Shown piece after piece: positions 1 to 5,002 of a stretch of DNA of 6,876 nucleotides. How positions within the stretch are numbered: position 1 is the stretch's first letter; every line of letters begins with the position of its first letter. The DNA comes from Paracoccaceae bacterium (GTDB taxonomy: Bacteria; Pseudomonadota; Alphaproteobacteria; Rhodobacterales; Rhodobacteraceae). The translations under genes were made by a program, and so were the position numbers. Location: positions 1 through 6,876 of the forward strand of contig DQCI01000237.1 of assembly GCA_003545125.1 (NCBI GenBank). The letters run 5' to 3'. The notes beneath the pieces are model-generated. The model was not told the DNA's origin. It saw nothing but the letters and a program-made list of their open reading frames with translations, and did no database searches.

Positions 1-60
1 TGCCCGGCCTCGTTTTGCCCGGCCCCGCCCACCGACGTTATGTGCTATGCTTGGATCGAA

Positions 61-67
61 GGGGAGG
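61..67 (+). promoter_or_regulatory. Ribosome binding site of the SH3-domain gene
   Basis: A strong Shine-Dalgarno sequence, GGGGAGG, lies five bases before the ATG at 73. It decides the start: an in-frame ATG at 40 would add eleven residues with no binding site and would bury the export signal, so 73 is preferred. Confidence 0.75.
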
Positions 68-72
68 AATTC

Positions 73-381
73 ATGAACCGAAGAGCCTTTCTTGCCACCG
101 CGTTTTCTATCGCGGCCAGCCTGGCCGTCGGGCCAGCGTGGGCAGACGCTCTGGTCATCAATTCACCGGGCGACGGGTTCGTTGATCTGCGAACCGGCCC
201 GGGCTCCGGCTTCGATACCATCTACGCAATGCCGCACGGCTCCGAAGTCCATACCCTCGAATGGTCCGGACCCTGGGTGCGCGTGCGTCACGAATCCGGC
301 CACACAGGCTGGTGCTCGGCGCAATACCTTGCCCGCACCGGCCCGGCGGCTCTCACCGTCCATTCGGTCGGCGACAGCTAG
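73..381 (+). CDS. Exported SH3-like (SH3b) domain protein, probably truncated
   Basis: This encodes a 102-residue protein. Residues 1-24 form a signal peptide with a twin-arginine pattern (NRRAFLA), a hydrophobic stretch, and an AWA|D cleavage site after residue 24, so export by Tat to the periplasm is likely. Residues about 27-86 are one bacterial SH3 domain, shown by the LRTGPGSGFDTI motif, the PHGSEV turn, the WSGPWVRVRHESGHTGW strand and the closing QYL. Such domains usually bind cell-wall peptides or act as spacers in envelope proteins; no catalytic domain is present. The frame ends at a TAG (379-381) soon after the domain. Downstream DNA still encodes pieces of a second SH3 domain in another frame, so the ancestral protein was probably longer. 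The surviving piece could still be made and fold. The SH3 assignment is firm, but whether the gene is functional is uncertain. Confidence 0.8.
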   Translation: MNRRAFLATAFSIAASLAVGPAWADALVINSPGDGFVDLRTGPGSGFDTIYAMPHGSEVHTLEWSGPWVRVRHESGHTGWCSAQYLARTGPAALTVHSVGDS

Positions 382-642
382 CGCAACCGCGTGCACCGGA
401 CCGGGAACGCGCGATGCGATCCTCCTGAAGACGTACAACGACGAGGTCATGGAAGGGCCTCGGATTTCCGGCAACTTTCGTGAGTTGCGTCACGAATCGG
501 GCGACGGCTGCCCGGCGCGCCGGCATGATCCTGTCGATAGATCTGCACACGGGCAAGGGGGGCTTGCGAACCGCCTTGGCATCGCGCAATTTCTGCGTTG
601 ACACCGTACCCACCGGCAGCTATCTGCCCCCTCACGGTGAGA
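382..642 (+). pseudogene. Decayed second SH3 domain of the preceding gene
   Basis: No intact gene covers this stretch, but SH3-like sequence continues past the TAG. In the second forward frame, about 395-505 reads TGPGTRDAILLKTYNDEV, then ISGNFRELRHESG. This matches the TGPG and VRHESG motifs of the first domain in order and spacing. At DNA level, TGCGTCACGAATC occurs in both domains. After about 515 the plausible continuation moves to the third frame (AGMILSIDLHTG, later TVPTGSYL near 600-630). At least one stop and two frame changes are needed to join the pieces, which indicates a decaying gene. The remnant runs up to the tRNA. Sequencing errors could mimic this, but several independent ones would be required. 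Confidence 0.55.
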
Positions 643-719
643 GGCGTGGTAGCTCAGCTGGTTAGAGCACAGCACTCATAATGCTGGGGTCGGCGGTTCA
701 AGTCCGCCCCACGCTACCA
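643..719 (+). tRNA. tRNA with CAT anticodon, probably elongator Met
   Basis: The 77 bases fold as a full cloverleaf. The acceptor stem is GGCGTGG with CCACGCT, which includes a G-U pair at 1-72. The D stem is GCTC/GAGC, the anticodon stem CAGCA/TGCTG with loop CTCATAA, and the T arm GGCGG-TTCAAGT-CCGCC. The discriminator is A and the CCA end is encoded (717-719). The anticodon is CAT. The anticodon stem lacks the GGG/CCC pairs of initiator tRNA and there is no 1-72 mismatch, so this is not fMet. Elongator Met is the likely identity; an Ile tRNA with a lysidine-modified CAT cannot be fully excluded by eye. Confidence 0.96.
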
Positions 720-746
720 CCGGCCAATCGATTTCGACGAACCCCA

Positions 747-762
747 GACCGGACGACCGGTC
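747..762 (-). repeat. Small hairpin at the end of the Cys-rich gene
   Basis: GACCGG (747-752) and CCGGTC (757-762) form a perfect six-base stem with a four-base loop. It overlaps the final stop of the Cys-rich frame. There is no T tract on either side, so it is at best a weak terminator or 3' end stabiliser. Confidence 0.3.
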
Positions 763-1024
763 AGGGCGCCCAGCAGGCGCAGCCGGGGCCCACAGTGCAG
801 GAATAGTCCCGTGAGATGCAGGTGTCGCCGCAGGGCTGACCCTTGCTGCAAAACTTGCAACAGGCGGCGTTGATCGTGGGCACTTCTGGATTCAATAATT
901 CGAAGAGACGATCCGGCAACGTGCCTGTACCGGCAATTCAGGCAGCCGGAACCGGCGATATGTTCGTGGCCAAGGCCGGCAGTGCAATAAGTGACAGAAT
1001 GAGTGCGAGAAACTGCGTCCGCAT
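761..1024 (-). pseudogene. Small exported Cys-rich protein with an in-frame TGA
   Basis: The 88-codon frame starts at an ATG (1024-1022) behind the ribosome site GGGGGAG. Codons 1-20 encode a signal peptide, MRTQFLALILSLIALPALA, with cleavage at ALA|T. Codon 29 (940-938) is TGA. The same frame then stays open and reaches a compact Cys-rich tail: CCKFCSKGQPCGDTCI, then a segment with SRDYSC, ending GPGCACWAP and TGA at 763-761. The pattern CCKxCxxGxxCGDxCI...C...GCAC is one I recognise from many small exported proteobacterial proteins of unknown function, usually with the signal peptide directly in frame. Signal and Cys module belong together, so the internal TGA is most simply a nonsense mutation. 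Readthrough or selenocysteine insertion are less likely alternatives. The eight cysteines suggest metal binding or disulphides; the function is not known. Confidence 0.6.
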
Positions 1025-1136
1025 GATCTCCCCCGAAATCCAACCAACGACACAGGGAGCGTATTGCGGAAACAATCGCATTGCCATGCGGCCATTGTTC
1101 GCTCCGTGACGTGGCCCCATGCGGGGGAATCGTGGC

Positions 1137-1161
1137 GTTTGTTTCGATTGTCGAAACAAAC
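1137..1161. repeat. Perfect 11-bp inverted repeat with 3-base spacer
   Basis: GTTTGTTTCGA (1137-1147) is followed by TTG and then its exact complement TCGAAACAAAC (1151-1161). The dyad is AT-rich against GC-rich surroundings and lies between the end of ald and the start of the Cys-rich gene, about 113 bases upstream of the latter's ATG. It could be an operator for a dimeric regulator acting on the Cys-rich gene, or an RNA hairpin at the 3' end of ald. No T tract follows on either strand, so a classical intrinsic terminator is not supported. Confidence 0.6.
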
Positions 1162-1164
1162 CGC

Positions 1165-1182
1165 ATGATTCCGGCGAATCAT
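1165..1182. repeat. Perfect 7-bp inverted repeat with 4-base spacer
   Basis: ATGATTC (1165-1171), spacer CGGC, then GAATCAT (1176-1182). It begins three bases after the larger dyad and sits in the ald 3' flank. It has no adjoining T tract. Its role is unknown. Confidence 0.5.
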
Positions 1183-1204
1183 CCCGTTACGTGACACAAC
1201 GTGT

Positions 1205-1239
1205 GACACAGAATCAGTGATCGAGCACTTTCTTGTGTC
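1205..1239 (-). terminator. Interrupted hairpin directly after the ald stop codon
   Basis: GACACA (1205-1210) pairs with TGTGTC (1234-1239), and inside it AGTG (1216-1219) pairs with CACT (1226-1229). This gives a two-part stem starting one base past the ald TGA. It may help end or protect the ald transcript. It is short and AT-containing and no clean T tract follows, so calling it a terminator is tentative. Confidence 0.3.
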
Positions 1240-2358
1240 TCAAAGCTTCAGCGCAAGGTGCGGCGACAGCACATCAATCTCCTGCGCCCGGCCGACCGGG
1301 TAGCAGGTGAGATGACCCGCGTGGGTATTGAGCCCGTCGAGCAGGTGCGGGTCGTCCTCACAGGCCTGCCGCCAGCCCTTGTCGGCGAGCGCCAGCAGGA
1401 AGGGCAGGGTGGCGTTGCCGAGCGCCAGCGTCGAGCTGCGCGGCACCGCACCCGGCATGTTGGCCACGCAATAATGCATGATCCCGTCTTCCTCGTAGAC
1501 CGGATCCTGGTGGGTGGTGGCCCGCGAGGTCTCGAAACAGCCGCCCTGATCGATGGCGACGTCGACCAGCGCCGCCCCTGGCTTCATCGTCGCCAGCATG
1601 TCCTTCGAGACGACCTTCGGTGCGGCGGCGCCGGGCACCAGGACCGCGCCGATCACCATGTCGGCCTCGGCCACCATCTCGCCGGTTCGCGCGGCGGAGG
1701 CGTACCCGGTGCGGAACTCGGACCGGAAAAGATCGTCGAGCTGGCGCAGGCGCGGCAGCGAGGTGTCGAGCACGGTCACATCCGCGCCCATGCCCGCGGC
1801 CACCCGCGCTCCTTGCGTGCCGACCACACCGCCGCCGATCACCACCACCTGTGCCGGCCCCACGCCGGGCACGCCGCCGAGCAGCACGCCGCGTCCACCA
1901 TTGGCCTTTTGCAGGGTCCAGGCGCCGGTCTGCGGCGCGAGCTTGCCGGCCACTTCCGACATCGGGGCCAGCAGCGGCAGGCGCCCGGCGGCGTCGGTGA
2001 CCGTCTCGTAGGCGATGGCGGTCACGCCGCTTTGGAGGAGATCGGCTGTTTGCGCCCGGTCGGGCGCGAGGTGAAGGTAGGTGAATAGCACCTGGCCCTC
2101 GCGCAGCATCGCGCGCTCGCCGGCTTGCGGTTCCTTGACCTTGACGATCAGCTCGGCCCGGTCGAACACCTCTGTGGCCGTGTCCACCACCTGCGCCCCG
2201 GCGGCGCGGTAATCCTCGTCCGGAAATCCGGCGCCGACGCCGGTCCCCGCCTCGACGATGACCGAATGGCCATGGGCGATCGCTTCCGCCGCCGCACGCG
2301 GCGTGAGCCCGGTACGGAACTCCTGGGGTTTGATTTCTTTCGGACAACCGATCAGCAT
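1240..2358 (-). CDS. ald: Alanine dehydrogenase (EC 1.4.1.1)
   Basis: The product is a cytoplasmic NAD-dependent enzyme that interconverts L-alanine and pyruvate plus ammonium. It has 372 residues, normal for the family (about 370-378). Starting at the ATG of MLIGCPKEIK puts every known key residue at its published number: Arg15 and Lys75 (IVKVKEP) for pyruvate, His96 (TYLHLA), Met133, Asp198 at the end of the NAD ribose strand, Asp270 (VAIDQGG) as the catalytic acid, and Asn300 (VANMPGAVPR). The dinucleotide-binding loop is IGGGVVGTQGA at about 174-184. An ATG two codons upstream is only one base from the GGAGG site, whereas the chosen ATG is seven bases away, so it is preferred. The gene is transcribed away from an Lrp-type regulator, the usual arrangement for alanine catabolism, and induction by alanine is expected. 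Nothing in it looks damaged. Confidence 0.97.
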   Translation of the reverse strand: MLIGCPKEIKPQEFRTGLTPRAAAEAIAHGHSVIVEAGTGVGAGFPDEDYRAAGAQVVDTATEVFDRAELIVKVKEPQAGERAMLREGQVLFTYLHLAPDRAQTADLLQSGVTAIAYETVTDAAGRLPLLAPMSEVAGKLAPQTGAWTLQKANGGRGVLLGGVPGVGPAQVVVIGGGVVGTQGARVAAGMGADVTVLDTSLPRLRQLDDLFRSEFRTGYASAARTGEMVAEADMVIGAVLVPGAAAPKVVSKDMLATMKPGAALVDVAIDQGGCFETSRATTHQDPVYEEDGIMHYCVANMPGAVPRSSTLALGNATLPFLLALADKGWRQACEDDPHLLDGLNTHAGHLTCYPVGRAQEIDVLSPHLALKL

Positions 2359-2490
2359 GCGCATTCCTCCCTGTTTCCCCGAGCTTGCCGGGGATGCCTC
2401 GCGAATGCATTGAATTCTTGGCGGTCTGGGATAGGCTTGGCAGCAGAACCTGCGAATTCTCCTGCGTTTCAAGCAAGGATCTACACCGAC
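2359..2490. promoter_or_regulatory. ald-lrp divergent control region
   Basis: These 132 bases separate the two divergent starts and must hold both promoters. The ald ribosome site (GGAGG on the minus strand) is at 2366-2370, and an AAGGAT at 2475-2480 is a weak, rather distant site for the regulator. The region is locally AT-richer than the genes. GAATTC occurs at 2412-2417 and 2454-2459, exactly 42 bases apart, about four helical turns, each preceded by a GCGAAT (2401, 2452). Lrp-family octamers commonly bind phased AT-rich sites, so these are candidate operators. A weak sigma-70-like pair for the regulator is TTGAAT (2410) and TAGGCT (2432). Promoter positions are guesses. Confidence 0.45.
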
Positions 2491-2949
2491 ATGGCACTGG
2501 ACAGCACGGATCGCCGTATCCTCACGGTATTGCAGAAGAACGGGCGCATTTCCAATGCCGACCTCAGCGAGCGGATCAACCTCTCGCCCTCGGCCTGCCA
2601 TCGCCGTGTGCAGCGGCTGGAACAGGACGGCTACATCCGCGGCTACGTCGCGATGTGCGACCCCAAGCGCGTGGGCAAGGCGACGACCGTCTTTGTCGAG
2701 ATCACCCTCGCAGGCCAGGCCGACGAGCTGCTTGAGGCCTTCGAGCGCGAGGTTGCGCTGGTGCCGGAGATACTGGAATGTCACCTGATGGCTGGGAAAT
2801 CCGACTACATCCTCAAGGTGGTCGCAGAAGACACCGAGGATTTCGCCCGCATCCACCGCCAGAAACTCGCCCGCCTGCCCGGTGTCCAGGGAATGCAATC
2901 GAGCTTTGCGCTGAGGACGGTGTTCAAGACGACCGCGCTGCCGGTGTGA
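2491..2949 (+). CDS. Lrp/AsnC-family regulator, probable alanine-responsive activator of ald
   Basis: This is a 152-residue DNA-binding protein, typical in length for the family. Residues 4-50 form the winged helix-turn-helix: LDSTDRRILTVLQKNGRIS opens it, LSERINLSPSACHRRVQRLE is the turn and recognition helix, and DGYIRGY follows. Residues about 64-146 are the RAM ligand and oligomer domain, with the signature MAGKSDYIL at 100-108 and the later LARLPGVQ strand. Family members form dimers and octamers and respond to amino acids. The position, divergent from ald, makes control of ald by alanine the natural inference, as described for AldR-type regulators in other bacteria. The start at 2491 matches the standard N terminus; upstream in-frame sequence is antisense to ald. 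Which amino acid it senses cannot be read from the sequence. Confidence 0.93.
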   Translation: MALDSTDRRILTVLQKNGRISNADLSERINLSPSACHRRVQRLEQDGYIRGYVAMCDPKRVGKATTVFVEITLAGQADELLEAFEREVALVPEILECHLMAGKSDYILKVVAEDTEDFARIHRQKLARLPGVQGMQSSFALRTVFKTTALPV

Positions 2950-2959
2950 GGCAGGCCCA

Positions 2960-3000
2960 TCGGACCCTTCTGGCCCTCTTCGCCCGCGAGAACGGTCCGA
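2960..3000. repeat. Weak inverted repeat between the Lrp gene and zapE
   Basis: TCGGACC (2960-2966) is complementary to GGTCCGA (2994-3000) with a 27-base spacer. It starts 11 bases past the regulator's stop codon and may contribute to its 3' end. There is no T tract. The 106-base gap otherwise shows no gene. Confidence 0.25.
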
Positions 3001-3055
3001 AGGATCGGAAGAGCGCCACCTTTTCATCCCGGTCGCGGCCGATTATTCACAGCGA

Positions 3056-4141
3056 ATGACCGACAAGCTTCAAGACGTCTATCGCACCCGCGTCGCCGAG
3101 GGATTGCTCAACCCCGACCCGGCGCAGCTAGCCGTACTGCCGATGCTCGAAGACGTCCGCCACCATCTCGAAGCCACCCATCTCAAGCGCCGTGGCATCC
3201 TCGGCGGGCTTTTCCACAAGCCCGAGGACGTGCCGATGGGGCTTTATCTCTGGGGCGGGGTCGGGCGCGGCAAGTCGATGCTGATGGACCTGTTCGTCAG
3301 CCATCTTGGCATCAAGCGCAAGCGGCGGGTTCATTTTCATGCCTTCATGCAGGAGGTGCATGAGGGGATGCACAAAGCGCGCCAGGCGGGGGCCGAAGAT
3401 GCGCTCGAGCCGGTCGCGCAAGCGCTCACCGACGATATTCGGTTGCTGGCGCTCGACGAGATGCAGATCACCGACATTACCGACGCGATGATCGTCGGGC
3501 GGCTGTTCGAGAAGCTGTTCGCGGCGAACGTCGTGGTCGTGACGACGGGGAACCGACCGCCCGAAGACCTCTACAAGGACGGGCTCAACCGACAGCTCTT
3601 CCTGCCCTTCATCGGCATGCTGCGTGAGCGCCTCGTGGTGCATGAGCTCGTCAGCCCGACCGATTACCGGCTCGATCGTCTGGTGGCCGCGCAAACCTAT
3701 TTCACACCGCTCGGGCCGACCGCGCGCGACGGGGTCGAGGCGATTTGGCGCAGCTTCATCGCCCAGGGACAGGTGCCGCAACAGATGGTGCTGCGGGTGA
3801 AAGGCCGCGATGTCGTGCTGCCGCAGGTCTGCTCCGGTGTCGCGCGGGCGACGTTCTTCGATCTTTGTGCCAAAGCCCTCGGGCCCGGCGATTATCTCGC
3901 GATTGCCGAAGCCGTTCGGGTGCTCATTCTCGAGAACATTCCGCAGCTCGGACGTGGCAATTTCAACGAGGCGCGCCGCTTCGTGACCCTGATCGATGCG
4001 CTCTACGAGGCGCATGTGAAACTGATCGCCTCAGCGGCTGCGGAGCCTGAGTTCCTCTACCTGGAAGGCGAAGGCAGCTTCGAATTCGAGCGCACCGCGT
4101 CACGGCTCAGGGAGATGCAGGCGGCCGACTGGGGCGGGTGA
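3056..4141 (+). CDS. zapE: Cell division protein ZapE / AFG1-family ATPase
   Basis: This is a 361-residue AAA-type P-loop ATPase. The Walker A motif is GGVGRGKS at 67-74 following LYLW, Walker B is LLALDE at 130-135 followed by MQITDITDA, and a sensor-like TTGNRPPEDLY lies at 163-173. LNRQLFLPFI (177-186) and the PTDYR motif further on are typical of this family. The length is close to E. coli ZapE (about 375). In E. coli the protein associates with the Z ring and is needed for division under stress; the mitochondrial homologue AFG1/LACE1 helps turn over respiratory-chain subunits. Which role applies here is not decided by sequence. No good ribosome site precedes the ATG, so expression may be modest. 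It follows the Lrp gene by 106 bases and has no obvious operon partner. Confidence 0.95.
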   Translation: MTDKLQDVYRTRVAEGLLNPDPAQLAVLPMLEDVRHHLEATHLKRRGILGGLFHKPEDVPMGLYLWGGVGRGKSMLMDLFVSHLGIKRKRRVHFHAFMQEVHEGMHKARQAGAEDALEPVAQALTDDIRLLALDEMQITDITDAMIVGRLFEKLFAANVVVVTTGNRPPEDLYKDGLNRQLFLPFIGMLRERLVVHELVSPTDYRLDRLVAAQTYFTPLGPTARDGVEAIWRSFIAQGQVPQQMVLRVKGRDVVLPQVCSGVARATFFDLCAKALGPGDYLAIAEAVRVLILENIPQLGRGNFNEARRFVTLIDALYEAHVKLIASAAAEPEFLYLEGEGSFEFERTASRLREMQAADWGG

Positions 4142-4156
4142 GCCCGGCCCCGCCAG

Positions 4157-4191
4157 AAAAAAAGCCGCCCCGGTGAGGGACACCGGGGCGG
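4157..4191 (-). terminator. Strong intrinsic terminator on the minus strand
   Basis: CCGCCCCGGTG (4165-4175), loop AGGGA, and CACCGGGGCGG (4181-4191) make a perfect 11-base-pair GC stem. Read on the minus strand it is followed by one C and seven Ts (complement of 4157-4163). This is a textbook Rho-independent terminator for the short exported-protein gene whose stop lies about 85 bases upstream on that strand. It also separates that transcript from zapE, and the stem could end zapE mRNA too, though there is no T tract in that direction. Confidence 0.9.
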
Positions 4192-4277
4192 AAGAATGCA
4201 CCTTTGAACACGAGCACCGGAGGTGGGTGGTAATTACCCGGACCGGGCCCTGTTCGGGTTGGAGATCGTTTGGCCGA

Positions 4278-4733
4278 TCACTTCATTGGATTTGCAGGCG
4301 GCTCGGCCAGCACCGGATCCAGTGCCGGACGGAATGCGCCCTGTGTGACAACAGTAGATGCCGGTTCCCTCAACGCCATACTCGGGAATTTTTCCACCTG
4401 AGCCCAGAGCGACCGGCGGCTGTCGACATGCAACTTGGAGCCGGTTGTCGCCGCGGCCATCCTGTAGGCGAGCACCTCACGTTCACCGACCGTCGCCTGA
4501 CCGGGCGAAGTGACCCGGCGCGGGGCGCAAAACTCGGGACAGAGCGGCGCCGCCTTGTCCTGTCCGATCAGCACAGCGCCGCCAACGTCGGAAACGAGAC
4601 CGGCGATCTGGACCTCGGTTTCGATCCCGGTCATGGCGCCGGCGGATAGCGGCCCTGTCTGCACATCCTGTGCAGTCGCCGCTGTAGATGTGATCATGAA
4701 TGCCAAATAGGCGCAGTTTCTCAGCCGTGTCAT
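4278..4733 (-). CDS. Short exported protein resembling the front half of a rhodanese-like protein
   Basis: The protein has 151 residues. Residues 1-21 form a signal peptide ending ATA|Q, so it is periplasmic or secreted. The start at 4733 has an AGGGGA site six bases upstream; longer in-frame starts would bury the signal. Residues 64-129 (LCPEFC, SPGQATVGEREVLAY, GSKLHVDSR, then KFPSMALREPASTVV) follow the layout of a group of exported alphaproteobacterial rhodanese-like proteins I recall: a CPxFC motif, a TVGExEVL helix, an LxVDSR strand, then an IPGA-like turn. Those proteins continue about 80 residues further to the active-site Cys loop; this one ends at ANPMK without it. It is therefore either a truncated, non-catalytic form or a misread relationship. 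It has its own promoter region and a strong terminator, so it is a single-gene transcript. The coding call is good; the family call is moderate. Confidence 0.6.
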   Translation of the reverse strand: MTRLRNCAYLAFMITSTAATAQDVQTGPLSAGAMTGIETEVQIAGLVSDVGGAVLIGQDKAAPLCPEFCAPRRVTSPGQATVGEREVLAYRMAAATTGSKLHVDSRRSLWAQVEKFPSMALREPASTVVTQGAFRPALDPVLAEPPANPMK

Positions 4734-5002
4734 CAGCCGTCCCCTGTACCCTGTCCTGCTCGACAGGTCGTTGCTGTTATGCCCGGTTTTCCCCGGCTCG
4801 TTCACTTGCTCAACATGTAGCCGATTGACGACGTTTCGGTCAATATGGAGGGTTGACCTCAATAGATTTCGCGCTAAAGGCCAAAAACCGAGTCGCACCA
4901 ATAGGTTGCCGCGCCTGCACGTGCCGGCGGGGTTGGATCTCCGACATCTTTTTTTGTGATCACGTCGTCAAACGACATTTTTCCGGCCCGGTTCGGCCGG
5001 TT
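4734..5002. other. Intergenic region between folC and the rhodanese-like gene
   Basis: No convincing gene is seen in these 269 bases on either strand. The part next to 4733 carries the promoter and motif cluster listed separately. The part next to folC has a CCGGCC/GGCCGG stem (4983-5000), a GTCGT/ACGAC stem (4964-4976) with ATTTTT after it on the plus strand, a seven-T run (4949-4955) and the palindrome GTGATCAC (4956-4963). None of these has a T tract on the minus strand, so the folC transcript has no clear intrinsic terminator here. Confidence 0.5.
4824..4857 (-). promoter_or_regulatory. Candidate promoter and TTGAC motif cluster of the exported-protein gene
   Basis: On the minus strand TTGACC (complement of 4838-4843) is a good -35 element, with a poor -10 (TACATG-like) about 17-18 bases later and the start codon some 80 bases further. 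The same spot holds a perfect dyad ATTGAC (4824-4829) with GTCAAT (4839-4844), and a third TTGAC at 4853. The three pentamers start at 4825, 4839 and 4853, a regular 14-base step. This could be an operator overlapping the promoter; it may also be coincidence. Confidence 0.35.

Noticed and set aside
1..24. Direct repeat TGCCCGGCC at 1-9 and 16-24
   Set aside because: Only two short GC-rich copies at the window edge; not enough to call a repeat element or the end of an upstream terminator.
938..940. Selenocysteine codon as the preferred reading of the TGA
   Set aside because: The residue is not in a redox motif, the downstream stem is short, and another gene 300 bases away is also decayed, so a nonsense mutation is simpler. 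Kept only as an alternative to test.
2359..3027. Open minus-strand frame extending ald upstream to about 3027
   Set aside because: It runs antisense through the Lrp gene, and the ald numbering, ribosome site and family N terminus all place the start at 2358.
3128..4015. Minus-strand open frame of 295 codons opposite zapE
   Set aside because: zapE carries Walker A, Walker B and other family motifs in frame; the opposite frame has no recognisable domain, signal or ribosome site.
4949..4963. Seven-T run next to the palindrome GTGATCAC as a terminator
   Set aside because: On the plus strand no solid GC stem precedes the T run and no plus-strand gene ends there; on the minus strand the run is A, so it cannot end folC transcription intrinsically.
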